This document shows, piece by piece, positions 49,434 through 57,466 of a DNA stretch of 64,000 nucleotides. Source of the DNA: an uncultured Geobacter sp. (lineage in GTDB: Bacteria; Desulfobacterota; Desulfuromonadia; Geobacterales; Geobacteraceae); contig CAIYDQ010000003.1 of NCBI GenBank assembly GCA_903925075.1, positions 1 through 64,000 on the forward strand, in the 5' to 3' direction. A model generated the notes under the pieces. It worked only from the letters and a program-made list of their open reading frames with translations. It ran no database searches and was not told the DNA's origin. Made by a program: the position numbers and the translations under genes. How positions within the stretch are numbered: position 1 is the first letter of the stretch; every line of letters starts with the position of its first letter.

Positions 49434-49734
49434 AGAGGACTTTTCCCTTTTTGACAACCTCTTGCAAGAAAAAGTCGTGCAGCGCCAGGCGGGTGGCCAG
49501 TTGCTCCGGGGTCCTGACAATCAAGTCAATGGGCAGGGTTGGATGCACCATCTGCAAGATTTCCAGCGACTTGTAAATTGCCCGCCCTTCGAATGGAAGT
49601 ACCACCAGCAGATCAAGATCGGAATCTTCACTTGGGTTGCCGTAGGCATAAGAACCAAAAAGAATGATCTTTTCAGGCTGACAGCTATCTGCTATCCGTT
49701 CGGCTATGTCGTCAATCTGTTGTTGAGTGATCAT
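49417..49734 (-). CDS. Minimal nucleotidyltransferase (MNT)
   Basis: KIILFGSYAYGNPSEDSDLDLLVVLPFEG: GSX10DXD motif of MNT/MntA-type proteins. Confidence 0.9.
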   Translation of the reverse strand: MITQQQIDDIAERIADSCQPEKIILFGSYAYGNPSEDSDLDLLVVLPFEGRAIYKSLEILQMVHPTLPIDLIVRTPEQLATRLALHDFFLQEVVKKGKVLYEASH

Positions 49735-49809
49735 CAGAGCGATTCCCGTGCCCGTCTTCCGGCAGATATCACCTCGACCCCGCGCGCGATGGCCACGCCG
49801 TACGGCAGA

Positions 49810-51012
49810 CTATTTCACCAGCTGGTTCAACTGGAAGATGGGGAGCAGCACGGCCAGCACCACGAAGCCCACGCACAGCCCCATGGTCAGCACCAGCAGC
49901 GGCTCCAAAAGCGCCATGGAGCGCGTCACCGAGGCGTTGAACTCCTTTTCGAAGGCCTCCCCCGCCTTGATCAGCATCCGGTCCAACTCGCCGCTTTTCT
50001 CGCCCACCGCCGTCATGTGCGTCAACAGCGGCGGAAAGAGCGGGCTCTCCTTCAGCGCCGCGGAGAGACTCCCCCCCTTGATCAGCGCCTCCATGGCGCC
50101 GTCTATGAAGAAGCGGTACTCCCGGTTCACCACGGCCTCGCCGGTGATCTCCATGGCCTTGATGATCGGCACGCCGCTTGCCAAAAGCAGCCCCAGCACC
50201 TTGGCGAAGCGCGACAGGATCAGCCGTTGCCAGAGCGCGCCTACCAGCGGCAGCTTGAGCAACAGCCGGTCGCGCTTTTGCAGCAGCTCTTCCTTGACGG
50301 CCAGCTTTTTGCCGCCGACGAACAGGCCGGCCCCCAAGAGCAGGATCAGCCACCATCCCTTGCGGACCGCGGTGCTCAGCTTGATGAGGACGATGGTGAT
50401 GAAGGGGAGGGTGGCCTTGCTTTCCTGGAAAACGGCGACGATCTTGGGCACCACGAAGGCGAGCAGGAAGAGCATGACGGCGCCCCCCACCAGCACCATG
50501 AGCGCCGGGTAGGCGAGGGCGGTGGTGACGCGGCTTCTCACCTCGGCCTGGCTCTCCTGGAACTCGGCCAGCCGCTCCAGCACCACTTCCAGCGCGCCGC
50601 TCGCCTCTCCCGCCGACACCATGCCGACGTAGCTGTCGGAGAAGACGGCCGGCTCGGCGGCCAGCGACTGCGCGAGCCCCAGCCCTTCCGCCAGCCGGTC
50701 GCGCACCCGCCCGAGCACGCGCTTCAACTCGCCCGGCGACTCCTGATCCCAAAGGGTGGAGACCGCTTCGTACACCGGGACCGAGCTCCCCAAAAGCGTG
50801 GCGAGCCTTCTGGTGGCAAGCGAGAGATCGGGGACGCTGACGCGGGCGGCGAAAATGCCTTTGGCGCCGGCCTCGTCGGTTTGCGCGACCTCCTTGGCGT
50901 AGAGCCCCTTTTGCTTTAGCTGGACCCTGGCGTCGTTGAGGGTGGCCGCGTCGACGGTCCCGGAGACCTCGCCGCCGCCGGCGTTGAAGGCGCTATAGCG
51001 AAAGGTCGGCAT
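49810..51012 (-). CDS. gspF: Type II secretion system inner membrane protein F
   Basis: MPTFRYSAFNAGGGEVSGTVDA; LATLLGSSVPVYEAVSTL; LLASGVPIIKAMEITGEAVVNREYRFFI. Confidence 0.95.
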   Translation of the reverse strand: MPTFRYSAFNAGGGEVSGTVDAATLNDARVQLKQKGLYAKEVAQTDEAGAKGIFAARVSVPDLSLATRRLATLLGSSVPVYEAVSTLWDQESPGELKRVLGRVRDRLAEGLGLAQSLAAEPAVFSDSYVGMVSAGEASGALEVVLERLAEFQESQAEVRSRVTTALAYPALMVLVGGAVMLFLLAFVVPKIVAVFQESKATLPFITIVLIKLSTAVRKGWWLILLLGAGLFVGGKKLAVKEELLQKRDRLLLKLPLVGALWQRLILSRFAKVLGLLLASGVPIIKAMEITGEAVVNREYRFFIDGAMEALIKGGSLSAALKESPLFPPLLTHMTAVGEKSGELDRMLIKAGEAFEKEFNASVTRSMALLEPLLVLTMGLCVGFVVLAVLLPIFQLNQLVK

Positions 51013-52555
51013 AATCGTCCTGGGTCACCCTCAGGACCTCCTCGATGGTGGTGATCCCCTGGGCGGCCTTGTCCAGCCCGTCTTCGCGCAGGGTGCGCAT
51101 CCCCCTGGAGACCGCGTATTCCTTGATGGCGCCGGACGAGGACTGGCGGATGATCATGGAGCAGAGTTCGGCGTCGATGGGGAGGAGCTCGTAAATGCCG
51201 ACCCGCCCGATGCTCCCCAGCTGGAAGCACCTCTCGCAGCCGCGCCCGCGGTAGAGAAGCGGCGGCAGCTCCACTCCCGGATACTGGCGGTCCGGCACGT
51301 AGGATTCCTTGCAGTGCGGGCAGATCACCCGGACCAGCCGCTGGGCCAGCACCGCGGAGAGCGAGGAGGCCACCATGAACGGCTCGATCCCCATGTCGAT
51401 CAGACGGGTGACGGCGGTGGCGGCGTCGTTGGTGTGCAGGGTGGAGAGCACCAGGTGGCCGGTGAGCGACGCCTGCATGGCGATCTCGGCGGTCTCGGCG
51501 TCGCGGATCTCGCCGATCATGACGATGTCCGGGTCCTGCCTGAGAATGGAGCGCAGCCCGTTGGCGAAGGTGAGGTCTATCTTGGGGTTGACCTGGATCT
51601 GCCCCACGCCTTTCAACTGGTATTCGATCGGGTCCTCGACCGTGATGATGTTTTTTTCGGGGGAGTTGATCTGGCTCAAGGCCGCGTAGAGCGTGGTGGT
51701 CTTGCCGGAGCCGGTCGGGCCGGTGACCAGGATGATGCCGCTGGTGCGGGCCAAAAGGCGCTCCATGAAGTTGTCGTTGGCCTCGGACAGGCCGATCTCC
51801 CTCAGGCTCAGGATGCCGCGCTGCTTGTCCAAAAGCCGCAGCACCACGCGCTCGCCGAAAAAGGTCGGGATCAGCGAGACGCGGATATCGACGTCGCGGC
51901 CGGCCACCTTGACCCGGATGCGGCCGTCCTGCGGCAGCCGCTTCTCGGCGATGTTCAGGCCGGACATGATCTTCACCCGGGAGGTGAGCGCTTCCTGGAT
52001 CACCTTCGGGGGGGAGAGCATCTTGTAGAGCAGGCCGTCGATGCGGAAGCGCACCTCAAGTTCGCGCTCGAACGGCTCGATATGAATGTCGCTGGCCCGT
52101 TCCTTCACCGCCTGGAACAGGATCGAGTTCAACAGGCGGATCACCGGCGCCTCGTCGGTCAATTCCATCAGGTCGCGCGGCTCGTTGAAAGAGGTGGCCA
52201 GCGCCGAGAGCTCCTCCCCTTCGAGTTCCTCCACCACCTCCTGCGCCGAGCCGGAGAGCTTGGAGTAGAGCCGGTTCATGGCTTCGAGCAGGATGGGGCG
52301 CGGCACCGCCACCACAAAGACCGGCAGGCCGAACAGCCCCGCCATCTCGTCCACCGCCAGGAGGTTGGCCGGGTCCGCGCTGGCGGCGACGATGCCGCCC
52401 TCCTCTTCGCGAAGCGGCAGCAGCAGGTGGTTGCGGGCGAAGTTGAGCGGTATTCGGCTCACCAGCGACCCGTCCACCTTGGTGTCGTCGATCTCGGACT
52501 GGAACGGCAGGCCGAGGCGTGCAGCGATTTGCTCTATATCCATCAATTCCGCCAT
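50993..52555 (-). CDS. gspE: Type II secretion system ATPase E
   Basis: Walker A GPTGSGKTTTLYAALSQI; Asp/Walker B boxes DPDIVMIGEIRDAETAEIAMQASLTGHLVLSTLHTNDAATAVTRL; Cys cluster. Confidence 0.97.
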   Translation of the reverse strand: MAELMDIEQIAARLGLPFQSEIDDTKVDGSLVSRIPLNFARNHLLLPLREEEGGIVAASADPANLLAVDEMAGLFGLPVFVVAVPRPILLEAMNRLYSKLSGSAQEVVEELEGEELSALATSFNEPRDLMELTDEAPVIRLLNSILFQAVKERASDIHIEPFERELEVRFRIDGLLYKMLSPPKVIQEALTSRVKIMSGLNIAEKRLPQDGRIRVKVAGRDVDIRVSLIPTFFGERVVLRLLDKQRGILSLREIGLSEANDNFMERLLARTSGIILVTGPTGSGKTTTLYAALSQINSPEKNIITVEDPIEYQLKGVGQIQVNPKIDLTFANGLRSILRQDPDIVMIGEIRDAETAEIAMQASLTGHLVLSTLHTNDAATAVTRLIDMGIEPFMVASSLSAVLAQRLVRVICPHCKESYVPDRQYPGVELPPLLYRGRGCERCFQLGSIGRVGIYELLPIDAELCSMIIRQSSSGAIKEYAVSRGMRTLREDGLDKAAQGITTIEEVLRVTQDDYADLSL

Positions 52556-52587
52556 GGGTGAGATTCCTAAAAGCCGTTCGACGTTTT

Positions 52588-54471
52588 CTATTTCAGGTTC
52601 AGCGTCTTATCCAGGTCTACCGGCGTCTGCCGTTTCACCGCGTCGCTGAAGACGTTCTTCTGATTGACGGAGGACTCGGCCATGTCCCGCGCGTCCTTGA
52701 TGATGCGTGGCGTGAGCATGATCAGCAGGTTGGTCTTCTCATGGGTGACGTTCTTGGTCTTGAAGAGCCAGCCGAGAAAGGGAATGTCGCCCAAGAGCGG
52801 AACCTTGCTTTCCGTCACGTTGTCGGTGTCCTGGATCAGGCCGCCGATGACCACGGTGTCGGTGTTCTTGACCACGACCGAGGTCTTGGCGGAGCGCTTG
52901 GTGCTGCCGAGGTTCGGGCTGGTTGCGGTCCCGAAGTCCTTGACAGCGGAGATCTCCTGGTAGATGTCGAGCTTGATGTACTCGCCTTCGCTGATCTGCG
53001 GCTTGATCTTCAGGATGATGCCGGTGTCCTTTCTTTCGATCGATTGCTGGGAGAGGCCGGTGGAGGTCAGGTTGGTGCCGGAGAGAAAGGGGACGTTCTC
53101 GCCCACGAAGATCTCCGCCTCCTTGTTGTCGCTGGTCATGATGTTCGGTGTGGAGAGGACGTTGAGCGCGCCGTTGTTAAGCAGCGCCTGCAGCACCACG
53201 GGGAAGTTCGCGGCCCGGCCGAGGTCGGTGACGGATACCCCCGCGGAGGTCAAGGCGGCGAGGGTGGGGCCGATGTTCGTCACGGTGCCGAAAGGGTCGA
53301 AGGTGGCGATGGTCGAGACGGCCTTGGTGGCGGCTGCGCCCAGGAAGCCCGCCTGCACGCCGAGCGCCTTGGCCTTGGTGATGGAGACCTCGGCGATCAT
53401 GGCCTGCACGAACACCTGGCGGCTGCGCCGGTCCAGCTTCTGGATCACCTGCAGCAGGTTCTGGTAGTCGGTGGGCGAGGCGACGATCACCAGCGAGTTG
53501 GTGGCCTTGTCCGGGGTGATGCTCAGCTTTCCCCCTTCGAACACGGCCGCCTGCGGAGCCGCGGCGCCCCCCGGCGGGGTCGGCGAGGTGCCGGTTCCCT
53601 TCACCAGGCCGTCCAGCACCTTGGCCACCTCGGTGGCCTCCGCGTTCTCCAGGTAATAGACGTTGACCTTGCTGTTGGTGGTGGGAGGGACCACGTCGAT
53701 CATCGAGATCAGCTTCTTGACGTCGTTTTTGTCCTTCTGGCTGCCGAAGATGATCAAGGCGTTCAGCCTGGTGTCGGCGACCACCGGCGAGGAGGCTGCC
53801 GGCTGCCCGGCTGCGCCGGTTTTGTTGGCCTTGCCGCTCAGCCAGTCCTTGACCAGCGTCGCCGCGCTTTCGGCGGAGGCGTTTTTCAAAAAGATCAGCT
53901 CCGCGCCCTCGCGCACCTGGTCGGTGTCGATGTATTTCAAGATCTCAAGGATCTTCGGCATGTTGAGCGACGAATCGACCACCAGGATCATGTTGGCCGC
54001 GCCGAAGGCGGAAATCTGCCCGTCCTTGGAGACCAGCGGCTGCAGGAAGGCGACCGCGTCCTGGGGGGAGACGTGCTGAAGCGGGATCACCCGGGCCTGG
54101 TAGGTGTCGTTGACCACCGTCTTTTCGCCGTCCGGGATCACCTTCATGCCGTACTGCTTGGCGCCGGCGGTCGGGATGATCTTCAGCACCTTTCCCGCCT
54201 GGATGACGGTGAAGCCTTTCAACTCCAGCACCGAGGTGAAGACGTTGTAGGCCTCCTCGTTGCTGAGCTTGGCGGGCGAGAACACCGAGATCTTCCCCTT
54301 GACCCGGTCGTCCATGATGAAATTTTTCCCGGTCAAGTCGCTTATGAACTTCACCATGGTGGAGATGTCCACGTCGGTGAAGTTCAGCACCACCCCCTTG
54401 GCGAAAACCAGGCCGGGAGCGGTCAGTAAGAACGTGAGCATGGTAATGGTGCGCGCAACTCTGCTTTTCAA
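52588..54471 (-). CDS. gspD: Type II secretion system secretin D
   Basis: MVKFISDLTGKNFIMDDRVKGKISVFSP; NALIIFGSQKD; VPLLGDIPFLGWLFKTKN secretin signature. Confidence 0.96.
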   Translation of the reverse strand: MKSRVARTITMLTFLLTAPGLVFAKGVVLNFTDVDISTMVKFISDLTGKNFIMDDRVKGKISVFSPAKLSNEEAYNVFTSVLELKGFTVIQAGKVLKIIPTAGAKQYGMKVIPDGEKTVVNDTYQARVIPLQHVSPQDAVAFLQPLVSKDGQISAFGAANMILVVDSSLNMPKILEILKYIDTDQVREGAELIFLKNASAESAATLVKDWLSGKANKTGAAGQPAASSPVVADTRLNALIIFGSQKDKNDVKKLISMIDVVPPTTNSKVNVYYLENAEATEVAKVLDGLVKGTGTSPTPPGGAAAPQAAVFEGGKLSITPDKATNSLVIVASPTDYQNLLQVIQKLDRRSRQVFVQAMIAEVSITKAKALGVQAGFLGAAATKAVSTIATFDPFGTVTNIGPTLAALTSAGVSVTDLGRAANFPVVLQALLNNGALNVLSTPNIMTSDNKEAEIFVGENVPFLSGTNLTSTGLSQQSIERKDTGIILKIKPQISEGEYIKLDIYQEISAVKDFGTATSPNLGSTKRSAKTSVVVKNTDTVVIGGLIQDTDNVTESKVPLLGDIPFLGWLFKTKNVTHEKTNLLIMLTPRIIKDARDMAESSVNQKNVFSDAVKRQTPVDLDKTLNLK

Positions 54472-54535
54472 TTAAAACCTCCAAGAGGGTTATGAACTAT
54501 GAACCGTGTCACGTCCCTGCTTAATCTCGGTCTGC

Positions 54536-55432
54536 TTATCGGATATCGTAGCTGAAGGTGGTCGGCTGGCCGTCGCGCACCAGGTCGAGCTTGATCCTGC
54601 TCTGCCCCTTGAGCGAGGCGAAGGATTGAATCGCCTTCTCCGGGGAGTCGATCGGGAAGTCGTTGATCCTCAGCAGCACGTCTCCGTTTCGGATGCCGAT
54701 GGTGCCGAAAATTCCCTGTGGCTTCACCTCGGTGGCCCTGAAGCCTTCGACCTTGCCGTCCTTGACGCTCGGCAAAAGACGCGCGTCGGTCATCGCCTGG
54801 CCGATGTTGTCGAGCGCCGCGTTCAGGGCGCGCTGGTCCACGACGTAGCTGCCGGAACCGGTCGGCGAGGCGAGTCCGCCGCCTACGGCCGCAGGCTGGG
54901 CGGGCGCGCTCGGCTGGGCGGCTTGGGCCGCTACCGCGTTGGGGGTGAGGATCTTCACCCTTTTGCCGCCGACCAGGATTTCGGCCACGTCCTTGGTCAC
55001 CGAAACCAGCGGCCCGGCGGAGAAGACCGTGTCCCCAAGCCTAAAGACCCGCTCCTCGTGATTCGACCCTTTCAGCACCAGGGCGAAGGTCTCGCGGAAA
55101 GAGCCGACCGCGGTGCCGAGCAGGGTCAGGTCGGAAACCGACGGCGGCGGGGCGGCGGGCGCGCCGGCCCCCTTGGGCGCCGCGGCGGTCGGCACGATCG
55201 GCGTCAGCTTCCCCTGAGTCGCCTTGCCGAACAACCCCTTCTCCAGGATCGGCGCGAAGCTTTGCAGCTCTTCCGAAGCGGCGACGGGCGGTGGCGGAGC
55301 GGCGGAGTTCTGCGAGGTCCTCGGGGAGAGCGTGGAGATTTTGAAGCTGATCAGATCGGCGGTAATAAGTGCCATCACTGCAACGACTACCAGACTCAGC
55401 GTTATGTTCAGGGGAAGAATCCACCGCGGCAT
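54536..55432 (-). CDS. gspC: Type II secretion system protein C (PDZ)
   Basis: N-terminal TM; LLGTAVGSFRETFALVLKG; C-terminal PDZ IFGTIGIRNGDVLLRINDFPIDSPEKAIQSF; first gene of gsp operon. Confidence 0.9.
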   Translation of the reverse strand: MPRWILPLNITLSLVVVAVMALITADLISFKISTLSPRTSQNSAAPPPPVAASEELQSFAPILEKGLFGKATQGKLTPIVPTAAAPKGAGAPAAPPPSVSDLTLLGTAVGSFRETFALVLKGSNHEERVFRLGDTVFSAGPLVSVTKDVAEILVGGKRVKILTPNAVAAQAAQPSAPAQPAAVGGGLASPTGSGSYVVDQRALNAALDNIGQAMTDARLLPSVKDGKVEGFRATEVKPQGIFGTIGIRNGDVLLRINDFPIDSPEKAIQSFASLKGQSRIKLDLVRDGQPTTFSYDIR

Positions 55433-55671
55433 GAAAGGCCCTTTTTTACGTAGTCTTCGAATCTGACGAATATATTAGATACCCACAGGTTATGCAACAA
55501 AAAAGGGGGCGGAGCGCGGCGCCGTCCGGGTTTCTCTGCAGGGGGTGGCGTCGGCTGGTGCGATCTTTCTAATTAGCCGTCGGTAAAATTATTCATACTG
55601 TCTGGTTGAAGTTGACCAGAGAGCTGTGCTAGACTCACGCGAAATTTCATCCGCCGCTCAGGAGCCGCTTC

Positions 55672-56415
55672 ATGAACCCCGTCATCGTCACCGCATCCAC
55701 ACCGATGGAACTCTCGCTGCTGGTCGACGGCCTGGCTGCCGCGCCGATCTCGGGCATCGGCCGTCTGGCCGCCTTTCGCGGCGAGCTAGGTGGGAGGGAG
55801 GTGCTCCTGGCGGTGACCGGCATCGGCAAGGTCAACGCCGCCGCCGCGCTCAGCGTGCTTTTGGAGCGCTTTACCCCCGAGCTGTTGATCAACGCCGGCT
55901 GCGGCGGGGCCTTCCCGGGAAGCGGCCTCGAGGTCGGGGATTTGGCCATCGCCGACAGCGAGACCTTCGCCGACGAAGGGGTGCAGACCCGCGAGGGGTG
56001 GCGGGGACTGGAACTGATCGGCATCCCGGTGTTCGAGGGGCGCGGGGAGCGGATCTTCAACAGGGTGCCGCTTGCCGGGGAGCTTGCCGCCGAGGCCCTG
56101 GCCTGCGCCCGGCAGCACGGCTTTCGGGCGGCGGTCGGTCCCTTTCTCACCGTTTCCACCTGCAGCGGCACCGCCGTCCAGGGAGCGGAACTGCTGCGGC
56201 GCTATCCCGGCATCTGCGAAAACATGGAAGGCGCCGCCCTGGCGCAGGTGGCGCTCATGTACGGCGTCCCCCTGCTCGAGGTGCGCGGCATCAGCAACCT
56301 GGTCGAGGACCGTGACCTCGCCCGTTGGGACCTGAAGGGCGCCGTCCGTCAGGCCCAAAAGTTCGTGCTCACCTACCTGGAGGTTTCGCGCTTGCGGGCG
56401 CGCATTTCGTGCTAA
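55672..56415 (+). CDS. mqnB: Futalosine hydrolase
   Basis: Nucleoside-phosphorylase fold: LLAVTGIGKVNAAAALSVLLERFTPELLINAGCGGAFPGSGLEVGDLAIA; ENMEGAALAQVALMYGVPLLEVRGISN; adjacent to mqnD. Confidence 0.92.
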   Translation: MNPVIVTASTPMELSLLVDGLAAAPISGIGRLAAFRGELGGREVLLAVTGIGKVNAAAALSVLLERFTPELLINAGCGGAFPGSGLEVGDLAIADSETFADEGVQTREGWRGLELIGIPVFEGRGERIFNRVPLAGELAAEALACARQHGFRAAVGPFLTVSTCSGTAVQGAELLRRYPGICENMEGAALAQVALMYGVPLLEVRGISNLVEDRDLARWDLKGAVRQAQKFVLTYLEVSRLRARISC

Positions 56416-56431
56416 TATGAGCCGCCGACAG

Positions 56432-56542
56432 GTAGGTTGCGTTGAGCGGCCTCATCGCGAAACGCAACGCTGCGCTGGTGCCGCATCGTACTACTGCGCC
56501 ACCGTCGCAGAACGTCGCGTTTCGTTCCCCAACGCGACCTAC
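56432..56542. repeat. GTAGGTTGCGTT palindromic repeat, divergent copy 3 (111 bp)
   Basis: GTAGGTTGCGTTGAGCGG...CGCGAAACGCAACG...CGTCGCGTTTCG...AACGCGACCTAC; same termini and internal GCGTTTCG as copies 1 and 2. Confidence 0.75.
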
Positions 56543-56577
56543 CAAAACTTACCGAAACCATTAAGACGGGCCTGCCA

Positions 56578-57465
56578 ATGATCAGAGAAAACAAAGAGAT
56601 CGCCGAGAACCATCCCGCTACCCGCGCCGAGAAACTTTCTTTGGGCTTTTCACCGTGTCCAAACGACACCTTCATCTTCCACGCACTGGTGCACGGTCTG
56701 GTCCCTTGCGGCGGGCTCAGCTTCAGCGAGAGGCTGGAGGACGTGGAAACCTTGAACGGCCTGGCGTTGGCCGGCCTTTTGGACGTCTCGAAGATCTCCT
56801 ACCATCTCCTGGGGCACATTCTCGACGACTACCTGCTGCTGGAAAGCGGCGGCGCGCTGGGACGCGGTTGCGGTCCCCTGCTGGTGGCCCGCCAGCCGCT
56901 CGACGCCGCGCGTCTTGCCGGCCGCAAGATCGCGCTTCCCGGCCGCTACACCACCGCCGCCCTGCTCCTGAGGCTCTTCGCCCCGTCGCTCACCGAATTC
57001 GTCTATCTTCCCTTCGAACGGATCATGCCTGCGGTGGCCGACGGCAGCGTCGACGCCGGCGTCATCATTCACGAATCGCGCTTCACCTTCGCCGCCCACG
57101 GACTGCACCAGGTAGTCGATCTCGGCCAGTGGTGGGAACTGGAGACCGGACAGCCGATACCGCTGGGCGGCATCGCCGCCAAGCGCGCCCTCGGCAGCGA
57201 CACGCTGTTGGCACTGGAGCGCGGCCTCGCCGCCAGCATCGATTACGCCTATCAACATCCGGCCGCTGCCCGCCCCTATATCCGCGCTCATTCGCAGGAG
57301 ATGAGCGACGAGGTCTGCGACGCCCACATCGGGCTGTACGTGAACGGTTTTTCGCGCGCCCTGGGCGCCGAGGGGAAGGCCGCGGTTCAGGTCCTGCTGG
57401 AGCGCGCGGCTGCGGCGGGCATCATGCCGGCGTCGGCGCAGCCGCTGTTCGTCAGCCAAATGTGA
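56578..57465 (+). CDS. mqnD: 1,4-dihydroxy-6-naphthoate synthase
   Basis: LSLGFSPCPNDTFIFHALVHGLV; DVSKISYHLLGHILDDYLLLESGGALGRGCGPLLV; GVIIHESRFTF. Confidence 0.94.
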   Translation: MIRENKEIAENHPATRAEKLSLGFSPCPNDTFIFHALVHGLVPCGGLSFSERLEDVETLNGLALAGLLDVSKISYHLLGHILDDYLLLESGGALGRGCGPLLVARQPLDAARLAGRKIALPGRYTTAALLLRLFAPSLTEFVYLPFERIMPAVADGSVDAGVIIHESRFTFAAHGLHQVVDLGQWWELETGQPIPLGGIAAKRALGSDTLLALERGLAASIDYAYQHPAAARPYIRAHSQEMSDEVCDAHIGLYVNGFSRALGAEGKAAVQVLLERAAAAGIMPASAQPLFVSQM

Positions 57466-57466
57466 G

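Noticed and set aside
52519-54429. 636-aa + strand ORF opposite gspD
   Set aside because: Antisense to an unmistakable secretin.
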